Of a DNA stretch of 64,000 nucleotides, positions 1 to 9,018 are shown one piece after another. Below the pieces are notes generated by a model that was not told the DNA's origin, made no database searches, and saw only the letters and a program-made list of their open reading frames with translations. This stretch comes from an uncultured Bacteroidales bacterium (lineage in GTDB: Bacteria; Bacteroidota; Bacteroidia; Bacteroidales; FEN-979), in assembly GCA_903837605.1 (NCBI GenBank), contig CAILVF010000076.1, positions 1-64,000 on the forward strand, written 5' to 3'. A program made the position numbers and the translations under genes. Each line of letters starts with the position of its first letter. Positions within the stretch are counted from its first letter, which is position 1.

Positions 1-884
1 CCGGCATTGGCAGCCGGGATCAAAATACCAATGTTTATGGAGGCCAGAAGAAGGGAGAATATCCAGGCATTGCCAAGCTGCCTGAATTTTATAAAAATGA
101 TGATTCCCATCATGTAAAAAAGCAGGCTGTTGAGAATAATAAGGCCGATCTCGGTATAATCCGAAAATTTGTGACGTCCTTTGAATGCACCATACGCCCC
201 CATGTATAAAAACATCAGGTAAAACAACCCTCCATAGACAAAGAACTCCCATGGCAAGGCGGCCTTTCCTCCCAGTATTACTTTCAGTGCCCACCATATG
301 AAAAAGAAACCCCAGCAAAGAAGGTAATTCCATTTCCCGGCCATCATGGAATGCAGCCTGTTTCCCGAGAAAAAGATCAATGCCGAAAAGATCAGCATCA
401 TCGGAAACAGAAAATGGATCTGCCATCCGTATTTCCTCGCCAGGATAAAAGCGAGGGCATAAAAAACAATGATGGCTATTCTTGGGATTTCTTTTCTGCG
501 GATGCGGATCGAGAATAACAGCAAGGCGGCGAAAAAGAGGGTGATAAGGCTGCAGAAAATAAACATCATTTTTATATCCCCGGGATTAAATGATGTTGCA
601 GAAGCGGTGACAGACGCTATGCTCACCGCAGCTGCCGGTGCAAGCCCGGAAGGCTGTACCGGTGTTTCATGCGATAAAAGCTGCTTTACAACAGTCCTGA
701 TTCTATCGAGGGAACTCACCGAATACCCTGCCACAACCATAATGAAGATAAAACCGATAACCTTCAGGAGATGCTTCGAGATGACCGATTCAATACGCCT
801 GTAAGGATTGGCCTTCCCTGAATGAGATGATCTGCCATGCTGCCTGTGCCTGTGCCTGGATGTCCCTTTTATGGGTTCTTCCAT
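1..884 (-). CDS. Multispan membrane protein, 3' part outside the window
   Basis: Reading the complement from an ATG at 884, the frame stays open to the window edge, giving 294 codons with the C-terminus missing. The N-terminus is basic and histidine-rich (RHRHRQHGR). About eight hydrophobic segments follow, including VIGFIFIMVVAGYSV, MFIFCSLITLFFAALLLF and WNYLLCWGFFFIWWALKV, so this is an integral inner-membrane protein. The dense, loop-poor helices recall DUF2339-type polytopic proteins, but I see no diagnostic motif and give no function. It diverges from yedK across a short A+T-rich gap. Confidence 0.6.
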   Translation of the reverse strand, partial: MEEPIKGTSRHRHRQHGRSSHSGKANPYRRIESVISKHLLKVIGFIFIMVVAGYSVSSLDRIRTVVKQLLSHETPVQPSGLAPAAAVSIASVTASATSFNPGDIKMMFIFCSLITLFFAALLLFSIRIRRKEIPRIAIIVFYALAFILARKYGWQIHFLFPMMLIFSALIFFSGNRLHSMMAGKWNYLLCWGFFFIWWALKVILGGKAALPWEFFVYGGLFYLMFLYMGAYGAFKGRHKFSDYTEIGLIILNSLLFYMMGIIIFIKFRQLGNAWIFSLLLASINIGILIPAANA

Positions 885-905
885 AATATCAGTCGGTTTG
901 GGAAT

Positions 906-932
906 CAAAAATAAAAAAATTTCCTAACTTTA
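906..932. promoter_or_regulatory. Divergent Bacteroidota -7 boxes
   Basis: The minus strand reads TATTTTTG at 913-906, an exact TAnnTTTG box about 22 nt before the leftward membrane gene. The plus strand reads TAACTTTA at 925-932, matching seven of eight positions about 20 nt before yedK. Neither has a TTG at the expected 17-19 nt, so this is a plausible but unproven divergent promoter region. Confidence 0.35.
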
Positions 933-951
933 AGCTGTTATTCTTTACGAC

Positions 952-1608
952 ATGTGCGGCAGGTATTCGTTTGCAGTGGTTGATGAACTTATAGAAGAAC
1001 GCTTTGGGGTGAGGGTGAGGACTGCCATTTACAAGGCCAGGTATAACTGTGCCCCCGGACAGGACCTGGCTGTGATCTCAAACCATACACCTGAGGAGCT
1101 CAGTTTCTTCCACTGGGGGCTTATTCCTTCCTGGGCCAGGGATAAGTCTATCGGCTACCAGCTTATCAATGCCCGGTCGGAGACCATTACCGAAAAACCT
1201 TCTTATAAAAATGCTTTCAGGAGCAGGCGCTGCCTGGTCCCGGCAACCGGCTTCTTTGAGTGGAAGAAGGACCGCGACAAGGATCCCTACCGCATCCTGA
1301 TGAAGGATGAAACACCGTTTGCCATGGCCGGGATTTGGGACCAGTGGACTACCGCCGACGGGGAGATCATACATTCGTTCTCGATACTTACCACATCTCC
1401 GAATGCAGTCATGAATGACATCCATGAAAGGATGCCGGTAATCCTTTCCCGGGCCGATGAGAAACGCTGGTTATCCCCCTTGCCGGAGTCAGAACTTATT
1501 GACCTCCTGAAACCTTATCCGGCAGAAAAAATGAAAGCATATAAAATTTCGAAGCTGGTGAATTCACCAAAAAACGATTCTGCTGAGATCCTTATTCCTG
1601 TATCATAA
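952..1608 (+). CDS. yedK: SRAP-domain DNA-protein crosslink protein (YedK/HMCES)
   Basis: A 218-residue SOS response-associated peptidase family protein. This family links covalently to abasic sites in single-stranded DNA through the N-terminal cysteine exposed after Met1 removal. The start MCGRY places Cys2 correctly. The other active-site residues are visible at the expected spacing: Asn73 in INARSE, Glu103 in TGFFEW and His158 in HERMP. These match the C2/N75/E105/H160 set of E. coli YedK with a constant two-residue offset. The length is typical. It converges on the LuxE-like gene, and the two stops overlap by 17 bp. No LexA operator was recognised upstream. Confidence 0.93.
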   Translation: MCGRYSFAVVDELIEERFGVRVRTAIYKARYNCAPGQDLAVISNHTPEELSFFHWGLIPSWARDKSIGYQLINARSETITEKPSYKNAFRSRRCLVPATGFFEWKKDRDKDPYRILMKDETPFAMAGIWDQWTTADGEIIHSFSILTTSPNAVMNDIHERMPVILSRADEKRWLSPLPESELIDLLKPYPAEKMKAYKISKLVNSPKNDSAEILIPVS

Positions 1609-2602
1609 GCGAACATCCCCTCAGATCGCTCGAATCAAACCTTCCCAGGACCTCAAAGCTGCCGTCATCATGAACCCTTCCCAGATCCTGGGTGGCCAGG
1701 AAACTGCAGGAATACAGATTGGCGAGGTCGATGATGCTGATCCCGCCGCTGCGGCCCAGGGCACAAAATGAAAACGGATCGTTCACTTCGCGTATCAGGA
1801 CCTTCATCCAGGGCGGGGTGCTGAATAAACCGGACCGGTTTGACCATGCTTGTGAAAGCAATTCCGTCATGCCATATTCAGAATGGATCTCCGCCTGGGA
1901 AAATGCTACTTTCAGCTTATCATGAAGTTCCGGTCGGGTGATCTCTTTCCGCCGGCCTTTCATGCCCCCGGTCTCCATGACAATAAGGCCGGGGTATTTT
2001 CCCGGAAATTTTTCGGCAAAATCAAGAAGGGCATAGGTAAGGCCGATAAGTATAGTTTTCCGGGATGCAGGCGCCGGTTCATCCAGGCGTTTTCGCAAGC
2101 CTGCAAAGTCATGGAGAAAGAAACCGTGAAGCCGGTGAGGGTTCTGCTGCATGAGTTTATTTATCATGTAAATGAGAGAGGAAGTCTTACTTTCTCCGGG
2201 TTTTGGAGTAAGAGACAAAAAGGTGTATTCCGCCGGATCCCCGTATGCAAGCGTAAACCCTTTGAGCAGGGAATCGTCATACATAGCGGGATCGGCCAGC
2301 AGGTGGCGGCTGCGGACCGATGCTGTTGTTCCGCTGCTCCTGAACTCCTTCAAGGCCTTCATGCCGGAACAGATTATCTCCCTCGATTTAAAAACCTCGA
2401 CCGGGATAAAGGGGATGTCTTCCGCCTGGCGCACATTGACCGGGTTGCGCGATAATGCATCGGAGAACTCCCGGTAAACCATACAGTTTTTATACTGGAA
2501 CCTGTAAACATCCAGGGCAAGTTCATTGAACCCGCAACCACCGGCCATGCTGAAGATCCTTTCCCTTAGATTTGCTGCGCTTATTTCGATCTCGCCGTTC
2601 AC
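1592..2602 (-). CDS. LuxE/PaaK-like acyl-adenylating protein
   Basis: A 336-residue acyl-protein synthetase of the LuxE type. Family members activate a carboxylic acid with ATP and pass it to a thiol or amine. Motifs are the P-loop-like SSGTT at 89-93, ETGGMKGR at 210-217 and SEYGMTEL at 241-248, corresponding to the adenylate-forming core. The start is GTG at 2602, inside the 5' side of the divergently read lipoprotein promoter, so the two genes share a very tight divergent region. There is no signal peptide, so it is cytoplasmic. The substrate is unknown. Bacteroidota homologues often sit near O-antigen or lipid genes, but no such neighbour is seen here. Confidence 0.75.
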   Translation of the reverse strand: MNGEIEISAANLRERIFSMAGGCGFNELALDVYRFQYKNCMVYREFSDALSRNPVNVRQAEDIPFIPVEVFKSREIICSGMKALKEFRSSGTTASVRSRHLLADPAMYDDSLLKGFTLAYGDPAEYTFLSLTPKPGESKTSSLIYMINKLMQQNPHRLHGFFLHDFAGLRKRLDEPAPASRKTILIGLTYALLDFAEKFPGKYPGLIVMETGGMKGRRKEITRPELHDKLKVAFSQAEIHSEYGMTELLSQAWSNRSGLFSTPPWMKVLIREVNDPFSFCALGRSGGISIIDLANLYSCSFLATQDLGRVHDDGSFEVLGRFDSSDLRGCSLMIQE

Positions 2603-2612
2603 GTATTTTCCC

Positions 2613-2620
2613 TATCTTTG
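2613..2620 (+). promoter_or_regulatory. Bacteroidota -7 box for lipoprotein-mrdA-rodA
   Basis: TATCTTTG is an exact TAnnTTTG match 36 nt before the ATG at 2656. No TTG is seen at the usual distance. It lies where transcription would start about 30 nt before the lipoprotein gene, which supports the downstream start chosen there. Confidence 0.55.
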
Positions 2621-2655
2621 CAGGGGTCCAAAGGTATCAAAAATTGAGGCATCCC

Positions 2656-3183
2656 ATGGTGGCAAAAGGGAAATTCAGCACAGCCGGTTTTTATTCTCTT
2701 CTGATTGCATTCTGCATCATCACATTCTCTTCCTGCATGAAAAGGGAATCTTATTCTGATATTCCGCAGATCGCGTTTGCCGGGTATGCGAATATGTTTG
2801 ACACTACGAGGATCGCGAAAAAAGGCATACTTACCATTTCATTCCAGGACGGGGACGGGGATATCGGCCTGCATACCTGGGATCTTTACCCTCCATTCGA
2901 CAGTACCAGCATTTATTTTTACAACTACTATATCGACCTGTATGAGAAAAAGAACGGCGTCTTTGTAAAGGACACCACCCTTTTCACTTCGCTTAATGCC
3001 CGCATCCCTTACCTTACGCCTGATGATCCCAACAAAGCCATCAAAGGGCTTATTGTCGATACCATCCCGTTGAACCCCAACCCGGTCTATGACACGATTC
3101 AATTTTCGATGTTCATTTATGACCGCGCCTTGCATAAAAGCAATGTGGTGTTCACCCCGGAGATTGTTGTCAGAAGGCCATAA
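2656..3183 (+). CDS. Small lipoprotein upstream of mrdA
   Basis: A 175-residue protein from the ATG at 2656. The frame is open further upstream to 2572, but that start would precede the -7 box and bury the signal peptide. From 2656 there is a classic lipoprotein signal: MVAKGK, a hydrophobic stretch, then TFSSC with the lipidated Cys27. The mature part (LTISFQDGDGDIG, then beta-rich sequence with several YD/FD motifs) resembles small Bacteroidota lipoproteins of unknown role. Its stop is 6 nt before mrdA, so it is probably co-transcribed with the elongasome genes. A link to peptidoglycan synthesis is inferred from position only. Confidence 0.75.
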   Translation: MVAKGKFSTAGFYSLLIAFCIITFSSCMKRESYSDIPQIAFAGYANMFDTTRIAKKGILTISFQDGDGDIGLHTWDLYPPFDSTSIYFYNYYIDLYEKKNGVFVKDTTLFTSLNARIPYLTPDDPNKAIKGLIVDTIPLNPNPVYDTIQFSMFIYDRALHKSNVVFTPEIVVRRP

Positions 3184-3189
3184 GCAGCT

Positions 3190-5055
3190 ATGGAGAGGGC
3201 ACTGGCTTACCGGAGGTTGATCATCATAGGAATATTCCTCACTGTCGGGCTGATTTTCGTTTTCAGGCTTTTTTATGTGCAGATCCTTGTCGACAAATAC
3301 ATACTTTCGGCCAATAACAACGTTCTCAGGTATATCACCCAGTACCCTGCAAGAGGGCTCATTTACGACCGTAACGGCAAGCTGCTGGTATACAACGAAG
3401 CGGCATACGATCTCATGGTCATTCCCAGGCAGGCCAGGAATGTCGACACCATGGAACTTTGCCGCCTGATCGGTATCGATAAGGATGAATTTATACGGCG
3501 GATGGAAAAGGCGCGCAATTATTCCCCATACCGCCAGTCTATTTTCGAATCCCAGATCACGCGCGAAAACTATGGGTTCCTTGAAGAGAAGCTGTTTCGT
3601 TTCCCGGGCTTCTTTGTCCAGTCGCGCACCTTGCGCAAATATACCTATTCCATTGCCGCTCATACTTTCGGATATATTGGGGAGGCCGGACCCGACGTCA
3701 TTGAATCAGATCCCTATTACAAATCGGGGGACTATATCGGGATCAACGGGATCGAGAAATCCTACGAAGACATCCTCAGGGGAGAGAAAGGACTTAAAAT
3801 CAGGGTAGTGGATGTTCTGAACCGTGACAAAGGCAGTTTCCAGGATGGCAAATATGACACCCTGGCCTATGCAGGTACCGACCTGTATTCCTCCATGGAT
3901 GAGGACCTTCAGGAATACGGGGAAAAACTTATGGCAGGAAAGAAAGGGAGCATAGTTGCCATCGAGCCATCCACCGGTGAGATCCTTTGCCTGGTCACTA
4001 GCCCCTCTTATGACCCAAACCTCCTTGTAGGAAACATCAGGAAAAAGAATTACAGGAGCCTGGTAATCGATACTGTTTACATGCCTTTATTCAACCGCGC
4101 ACTGATGGCTATGTACCCTCCGGGATCAACGTTCAAGCTTGTCGATGCCCTGGTAGGGCAGCAGGAAGGGGTTCTCTTCCCCACAACAACTTACAGCTGC
4201 CCGGGCGGGTTCAGTTTAGGCAACGGTAAAATGGTGGGCTGTCATTCTCATCCTTCGCCGCTCAACCTGATCGGTGCCATCCAGATCTCCTGTAATACCT
4301 ATTTCTGCAGGGTTTTCAGGTCTATTATCGATAACACTGTTTACACCAGCACCCGCCAGGCATATGAGAAGTGGAGAAAAGAAGTGATGAGTTTCGGACT
4401 GGGGAAGAAACTCGGGCTGGATGTGCCGGGAGAGGTCAACGGGAATATACCCACCCCGGCCTATTACGACAAGTATCATGGAAAAGACCGCTGGCACTCC
4501 ATGACAATCATCTCTCTGGGGATCGGGCAGGGAGAGATCGGTATCACTCCATTGCAGTTGGCCAACCTGGCAGCCACCATCAGCAACCGCGGCTGGTATT
4601 ATGTGCCTCATATTATCAGGGCCTTAGGAAAGAAGGATTCACTGAACCCCGGGTTCAGGGAGAAGAAGGTCACAGCCGTAAATACCGCTTATTTTGATAT
4701 TGTTGTTGAAGGGATGGCGGATGTGGTTTCGGAGGGAACCGCGCGGGCCTCGAAAATCGACAGTATTGATTTTTGCGGAAAGACCGGCACCGCACAGAAC
4801 CCTCACGGGAAGAACCATTCTATTTTTATTGCCTTTGCGCCGAAGCTTAATTCGAAGATAGCCATCTCGGTTGTTGTCGAGAATGCCGGTTATGGGGCAG
4901 AATGGGCAGCGCCGGTCGCCAGTCTTATGATAGAAAAGTATATCAGGCGGACCGTTAAAAGAAAAGAGCTGGAAGAACGCATCATGAATGCGGACCTTAT
5001 TCATGGAATAAATGTTAAAAATGAAAGCGGAAAAGGGCATTTTTTACCGGATTGA
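3190..5055 (+). CDS. mrdA: Penicillin-binding protein 2, elongation transpeptidase
   Basis: A 621-residue class B PBP that cross-links peptidoglycan during cell elongation as partner of RodA. An N-terminal membrane anchor (LIIIGIFLTVGLIFVFRLF) is followed by the dimerisation/pedestal region and the transpeptidase domain. Catalytic motifs are visible: S313-T-F-K316 (SxxK) after MYPPG, SCN in IQISCNTYF, and K531-T-G533 in FCGKTGTAQ. The length is standard. It overlaps rodA by 44 nt, implying translational coupling. The C-terminal tail after the KTG region is short and charged. Confidence 0.95.
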   Translation: MERALAYRRLIIIGIFLTVGLIFVFRLFYVQILVDKYILSANNNVLRYITQYPARGLIYDRNGKLLVYNEAAYDLMVIPRQARNVDTMELCRLIGIDKDEFIRRMEKARNYSPYRQSIFESQITRENYGFLEEKLFRFPGFFVQSRTLRKYTYSIAAHTFGYIGEAGPDVIESDPYYKSGDYIGINGIEKSYEDILRGEKGLKIRVVDVLNRDKGSFQDGKYDTLAYAGTDLYSSMDEDLQEYGEKLMAGKKGSIVAIEPSTGEILCLVTSPSYDPNLLVGNIRKKNYRSLVIDTVYMPLFNRALMAMYPPGSTFKLVDALVGQQEGVLFPTTTYSCPGGFSLGNGKMVGCHSHPSPLNLIGAIQISCNTYFCRVFRSIIDNTVYTSTRQAYEKWRKEVMSFGLGKKLGLDVPGEVNGNIPTPAYYDKYHGKDRWHSMTIISLGIGQGEIGITPLQLANLAATISNRGWYYVPHIIRALGKKDSLNPGFREKKVTAVNTAYFDIVVEGMADVVSEGTARASKIDSIDFCGKTGTAQNPHGKNHSIFIAFAPKLNSKIAISVVVENAGYGAEWAAPVASLMIEKYIRRTVKRKELEERIMNADLIHGINVKNESGKGHFLPD

Positions 5056-6280
5056 CTGGGTCATGGTCATCCTTTACCTGGCCCTTGTTCTCATGGGCTG
5101 GCTTAATATTTACGCTGCGGTATACAACGACAGCCACCAGCATATCACCGACATGCACCAGAAATACGGCAAGCAGATGATTTTCATTTTGGCATCACTG
5201 GTACTCGCTGTCACAATTATTATCATAGAACCGAAATTCTTCTCACAGTTCTCTTATTTTATCTACGGTTTTTTCCTTGCCATGCTCATCGTGGTGATCT
5301 TTGCCGGCCGGGAGATCGCAGGATCCAAATCATGGTTCGCGATAGGGGGTTTTGGCATCCAGCCTGCCGAATTCGCCAAAATGGCTACAGCCCTTGCCCT
5401 TGCGAAGTTCCTGGGTTCTCTCGACAGGAATATAAAAAACCCCCGACAGCTGGCGACAGCTGTATTGATCATCATACTGCCCGCTTTATGTATCCTTCTC
5501 GAACACGATACTGGTTCGGCCCTGGTCTTCATTTGCTTCGTGCTTGTTCTTTACCGGGCCGGGCTCACCGGGTATGTCCTCCTGGCCCTCATTGCCATGC
5601 CTGTGCTTGGAGTGCTTGCCCTTATTGTAAATAAATTCGTACTTATAGCTGCCTTGTTCGTAGTGTCGGTATTGTTATACCTGCGTTCTCAACGCCGGTT
5701 CAGGCAAATACTCATAATCCTTGCAATATTCCTGGCCTCGAGCGGTTTCGTTTTATCTGTCCATTATACGGTAAACCATATACTTGAACCTCACCAGAGA
5801 CAGAGGATCAATGTATTACTTGGCAGTAACACAGACCTGAAAGGCGCAGGTTATAATGTAAACCAATCCCTTATTGCAATCGGGTCGGGAAGGTTCTGGG
5901 GCAAGGGTTTTTTGCAGGGAACCCAAACCAAGTATAATTTCGTACCTGAACAAAGCACCGATTTTATCTTCTGTACTGTGGGCGAAGAACATGGCTTTGC
6001 AGGCTCTTTTATTGTAATTACCCTGTTTCTCTTACTGATGATCAGGATAGTGCTGAATGCCGAAAGGCAAAGATCAAAATTCAGCCGTTTGTACGGTTAC
6101 GGGGTGGCTTCATTATTTTTCATCCACTTTTCAATAAATATCGGGATGGCGCTCGGCCTCCTGCCGGTCATAGGTATTCCCCTGCCATTCTTCAGTTACG
6201 GGGGATCTTCACTCTGGGCTTTCACCATCCTCCTGTTCATTTTTATAAAACAGGATGCCCTGAGGTACGAACTGGTTTGA
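5012..6280 (+). CDS. rodA: RodA, SEDS peptidoglycan glycosyltransferase
   Basis: A 422-residue SEDS-family polytopic protein that polymerises lipid II for lateral wall growth with PBP2. It has about ten transmembrane helices. The conserved SEDS segments are present: QPAEFAKMATALALAKF in the first half, EHDTGSALVF, and in the second half GYNVNQSLIAIGSGRFWGKG, FIFCTVGEEHGFAG and GIPLPFFSYGGSSL. The start at 5012 is chosen, with a second in-frame ATG at 5021 equally possible; both lie within the mrdA 3' end. The stop is 42 nt before the end of a convergent gene. Confidence 0.95.
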   Translation: MLKMKAEKGIFYRIDWVMVILYLALVLMGWLNIYAAVYNDSHQHITDMHQKYGKQMIFILASLVLAVTIIIIEPKFFSQFSYFIYGFFLAMLIVVIFAGREIAGSKSWFAIGGFGIQPAEFAKMATALALAKFLGSLDRNIKNPRQLATAVLIIILPALCILLEHDTGSALVFICFVLVLYRAGLTGYVLLALIAMPVLGVLALIVNKFVLIAALFVVSVLLYLRSQRRFRQILIILAIFLASSGFVLSVHYTVNHILEPHQRQRINVLLGSNTDLKGAGYNVNQSLIAIGSGRFWGKGFLQGTQTKYNFVPEQSTDFIFCTVGEEHGFAGSFIVITLFLLLMIRIVLNAERQRSKFSRLYGYGVASLFFIHFSINIGMALGLLPVIGIPLPFFSYGGSSLWAFTILLFIFIKQDALRYELV

Positions 6281-6321
6281 AAACCGGGATTCTATAAGCC
6301 AGCCTTAGATGCGAGCCGGGA

Positions 6322-6750
6322 TCAGCCGCCTCCCGGCATGCCGGGCATACCGCTCTTCTGTCCTCCATGCTGGCGCTGCTGTTGCTGCATCTGACGGTTC
6401 TGGTTCTCCTGCATCTCTTTCAGCATTTCCGACATCATCAGGAGATACTGGTCAAACTTCTGGTCATCGTGAAGTATCTTTTTTATCTTTTCGTCACGGC
6501 TTTTGACCAGCAGTTCCATGATCTTTTCATTGCCCTCGGCATTGTACTTCTGGACGTCATCGAGAAGCTGGACAAATGCGCCGGCCACAGAATCCTTTTG
6601 CCCTTTGGTCATGGGGATCTTCTTCGCCAGGCGGTCAACGATTTCCCTTGCCCTCTCAGCGGGAGCGACCTCTTTCTTACTGTTGCTCTGTGCTTCGCCA
6701 GGCAGGCAGCTTGCGAAAAAGAGCAGGAACAATAGCAGATTTTTTTTCAT
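6322..6750 (-). CDS. Small secreted Spy/LTXXQ-like protein
   Basis: A 142-residue exported helical protein. The signal peptide MKKNLLLFLLFFASCLPGEAQS could be cut by signal peptidase I after GEA or lipidated at Cys15; both fit. The mature part is all-helical and charged, with a segment DEKIKKILHDDQKFDQYL that closely resembles DEKIRQVLTKDQFTKYQDL in the protein at 37362-38027. Both look like the LTxxQ repeat of periplasmic Spy/CpxP proteins. The tail is Gln/Met/Gly-rich (QMQQQQRQ, PGMPGGG), possibly metal-binding. It lies 11 nt downstream of the outer-membrane barrel gene and is probably co-transcribed. Confidence 0.6.
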   Translation of the reverse strand: MKKNLLLFLLFFASCLPGEAQSNSKKEVAPAERAREIVDRLAKKIPMTKGQKDSVAGAFVQLLDDVQKYNAEGNEKIMELLVKSRDEKIKKILHDDQKFDQYLLMMSEMLKEMQENQNRQMQQQQRQHGGQKSGMPGMPGGG

Positions 6751-6761
6751 AGGCTTAATCT

Positions 6762-8087
6762 TTAAAATACTTCCTGAGTCTGAACGTATAAACCCTTTGA
6801 CATATTGCCGATGCCAAAGTCGATTGCAATATTGGTACGGTCATGTTTGCCAACCATGATCCTGAGGCCCACACCGGCGGCCGGCTGGAAATATCCGAAA
6901 AGGGGAATGTTCATATCACGGCTGGAAGCAGCAGTGACATTGGTGAAAATAACACCTCCCAGGATATGTGAATGGGGCGAAATCGGGAAACGGTATTCCA
7001 TTTCTCCATATACAAAATCCTCTCCGCGGTACCTCCCTTGCGCATATCCCCTGCCCGATGAGTTCATCTGGTCATAACTGATGCTCATCAGGTCAAGGTA
7101 AGGCAGGGACCCGCTTACCAGGAAAGATCCGTACAGCCAGAATGCCAGAAGGTGTCTCGGGCAACGCTTTGAGAGGGGGATATATGTCCTGAATTCGGTC
7201 CATAATGTGGAACTGTTCCTGCTGCTGCCCAGCCATGTTGCATTGTAACGATAACTGACATTTACAAAAACACCCCTGTATGCATTGACCTGGTCATCCC
7301 TGGTATCATAAATAAAATTGGCGCTCAATCCTGATGTGATATAGCTGCCGGTATTAAAACCGTGCAGGCTGCTGTAGGCGAAATGAGGAGTATTATACAA
7401 GGTATCGTTTGTGATCAGCAGGTTCTCATCCTGGATATTGTAATGGAAATCAATATGGTATCCTAGGCCTACATTGATTGAAGGGGTCAGGCGCCTCGAT
7501 ATTACATTATAAAACCTTATCCAGTTGTAATCCATAGGATAAACACCATTCAGAGAGGGGTCAATGAGAACGGCCTTATACCCTGCGACAAGAGGTATTT
7601 CAGTCTGGTTATTAGTACTGAGGGAGTAGGTTGGAAGATTAAAAAGATAAAACCTCCAGTCGCTTTGCAGGAACCATTTGTTATGAGGAAAATAAATGTT
7701 GCCTTTATACTGTATAAAAAACTGCTGGTTCAGGGTATATAATGCGGAGGCCACCCCGGCCGACAGCTTGGTGTCCCCGGCTTTGCCCAGCTGGAGGGAA
7801 AACGACCCCCCTATTCCGAGCTGTAGGCTGGTAGCCGGATCATAGGCTATCAAAGGAATGGCAAAGAAACGGAAACGTTTGTCCTTCCTGGGATAGAAGG
7901 GGTTATCCCCTTTGAAGAACAGATCGATCAGGTCTTTCTGCTTACAGCATGTATCACATCTCCATGATTTTGTTTGATTGTCTGCGGATGCAGATTTCAG
8001 TGAATCTCCGGTATTCGGTGCGGCGCATCCGGGAAACGGGAAAAAAGTAAAAGCAAGCAATACAGATACAGTGAGGAACCTTGTCAT
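6762..8087 (-). CDS. Surface-antigen (BamA/TamA-type) outer-membrane barrel protein
   Basis: A 441-residue outer-membrane beta-barrel of the bacterial surface antigen (Omp85) type without obvious POTRA repeats. The start at 8087 is preferred over an upstream ATG because it overlaps the preceding stop as ATGA and exposes a good signal sequence, MTRFLTVSVLLAFTFFPFPGCA, with a possible lipobox at FPGC. A Cys pair (CDTCCKQKD) follows early in the mature part. The remainder alternates aromatic and polar residues. Near the C-terminus is the Omp85-like RGYAQGRYRGEDFVYGEMEYR, where RGY corresponds to the conserved loop motif. The role is unknown. Members lacking POTRA domains may act as porins or lipid-associated barrels rather than assembly factors. 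Confidence 0.72.
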   Translation of the reverse strand: MTRFLTVSVLLAFTFFPFPGCAAPNTGDSLKSASADNQTKSWRCDTCCKQKDLIDLFFKGDNPFYPRKDKRFRFFAIPLIAYDPATSLQLGIGGSFSLQLGKAGDTKLSAGVASALYTLNQQFFIQYKGNIYFPHNKWFLQSDWRFYLFNLPTYSLSTNNQTEIPLVAGYKAVLIDPSLNGVYPMDYNWIRFYNVISRRLTPSINVGLGYHIDFHYNIQDENLLITNDTLYNTPHFAYSSLHGFNTGSYITSGLSANFIYDTRDDQVNAYRGVFVNVSYRYNATWLGSSRNSSTLWTEFRTYIPLSKRCPRHLLAFWLYGSFLVSGSLPYLDLMSISYDQMNSSGRGYAQGRYRGEDFVYGEMEYRFPISPHSHILGGVIFTNVTAASSRDMNIPLFGYFQPAAGVGLRIMVGKHDRTNIAIDFGIGNMSKGLYVQTQEVF

Positions 8088-8917
8088 GGGACAATGGAGG
8101 AAATTGAAAACGGCAGCTGGCATTCGAGGAAATAAATATTCGTTTCATCTATCTGCCGGTATTCCCGGTACAGGCCGTCGGTGGTGGTGGTATTCGGAAG
8201 CGGGCTGAACCCGTCCATAAGACCTGCGCGTTTTAAAAACGTATTTTTATCAGCTGCTGAAGGGAAGTTGATCCTGGCAAAATACACATCCCTGTCGAAT
8301 GGCAGTATCACAACAAACATGGTGTTCCTTACCAGGGTAAACAGGTCCTGCCAGGGGATAGGCGAATGCTGCACACCGAGGACGCCTTTTGTACAATACG
8401 GATCACGTCCGAACCTCCTGATGAGATCCTGGATGAACACTGAAGGAAGCTGAAACAGGGTGTCGGGATTATTGCTCATGAATTTACGCGCCAGCAATGC
8501 AAAAAATCCTTTATCGCCTGGAGCCGGGACATCCGAAGTGATCCTGAGGTAAAACCGTCCGTAAGCTGCCTGGTAACCTGCGGGAGAGAAACAATCGAAG
8601 GAGGTGAGGGTGTCCCTCGTCTTGCATGAGGACAGGGAAACTGAATAGATACCATAGGCCGAACAGGGGTCGGCCATTTCGTATGCCTCAAAGATGATAT
8701 GCTCGCTCTGCCACCTGATATCCTGCACCAGCAGGCTGTTAAAACCGTATTCAAGAAAAACTTCACCGCTGCCTTTCTTATAATCCCTGAAATCCTGGCC
8801 GGTAAGATTCGAGGTATTGGAGATCAGCGCCTGGGGAACATCGTGGTCGTGAAGGGGGATCACCTGGGCCAGGAGGTGGATGGGGAGGATCAGAAAGATC
8901 AATAGGAAACGGTTCAT
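8084..8917 (-). CDS. Exported protein, DUF6599-like
   Basis: A 277-residue protein with signal peptide MNRFLLIFLILPIHLLAQ. The mature part contains EYGFNSLLVQDI, then IIFEAYEMADPCSAYGIYS, a pattern I associate with DUF6599 proteins (a conserved 'Y.f..l....y......e.Y.m.dp..A.G.ys' stretch). That assignment rests on memory of the pattern only. It heads a leftward operon with the outer-membrane barrel (ATGA overlap) and the Spy-like protein, and a well-placed promoter lies just upstream. Periplasmic location is predicted. The biochemical role is unknown. Confidence 0.6.
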   Translation of the reverse strand: MNRFLLIFLILPIHLLAQVIPLHDHDVPQALISNTSNLTGQDFRDYKKGSGEVFLEYGFNSLLVQDIRWQSEHIIFEAYEMADPCSAYGIYSVSLSSCKTRDTLTSFDCFSPAGYQAAYGRFYLRITSDVPAPGDKGFFALLARKFMSNNPDTLFQLPSVFIQDLIRRFGRDPYCTKGVLGVQHSPIPWQDLFTLVRNTMFVVILPFDRDVYFARINFPSAADKNTFLKRAGLMDGFSPLPNTTTTDGLYREYRQIDETNIYFLECQLPFSISSIVP

Positions 8918-8951
8918 AATTCTGCTGTTAATCTCATCGCATGCGTTGATA

Positions 8952-8979
8952 CAAATTTAATTATTTCGCCGATAGCAAA
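8952..8979 (-). promoter_or_regulatory. Promoter of the DUF6599-like/barrel operon
   Basis: On the minus strand the sequence has TTTG (8979-8976), a 16-nt spacer, and TAAATTTG (8959-8952), an exact TAnnTTTG box. The spacer is one base shorter than usual. The predicted start is about 28 nt before the ATG at 8917. Confidence 0.6.
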
Positions 8980-9018
8980 CCCGGGCTTTGAGTTTTATCT
9001 GTTATCCGGCAGATTTGA

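Noticed and set aside
1883-2455. 190-codon open frame on the plus strand
   Set aside because: It is antisense to the LuxE-like gene, whose motifs are intact.
2839-3663. 274-codon open frame on the minus strand
   Set aside because: It runs antisense across the lipoprotein and mrdA genes, both of which have clear motifs, a promoter and coding logic.
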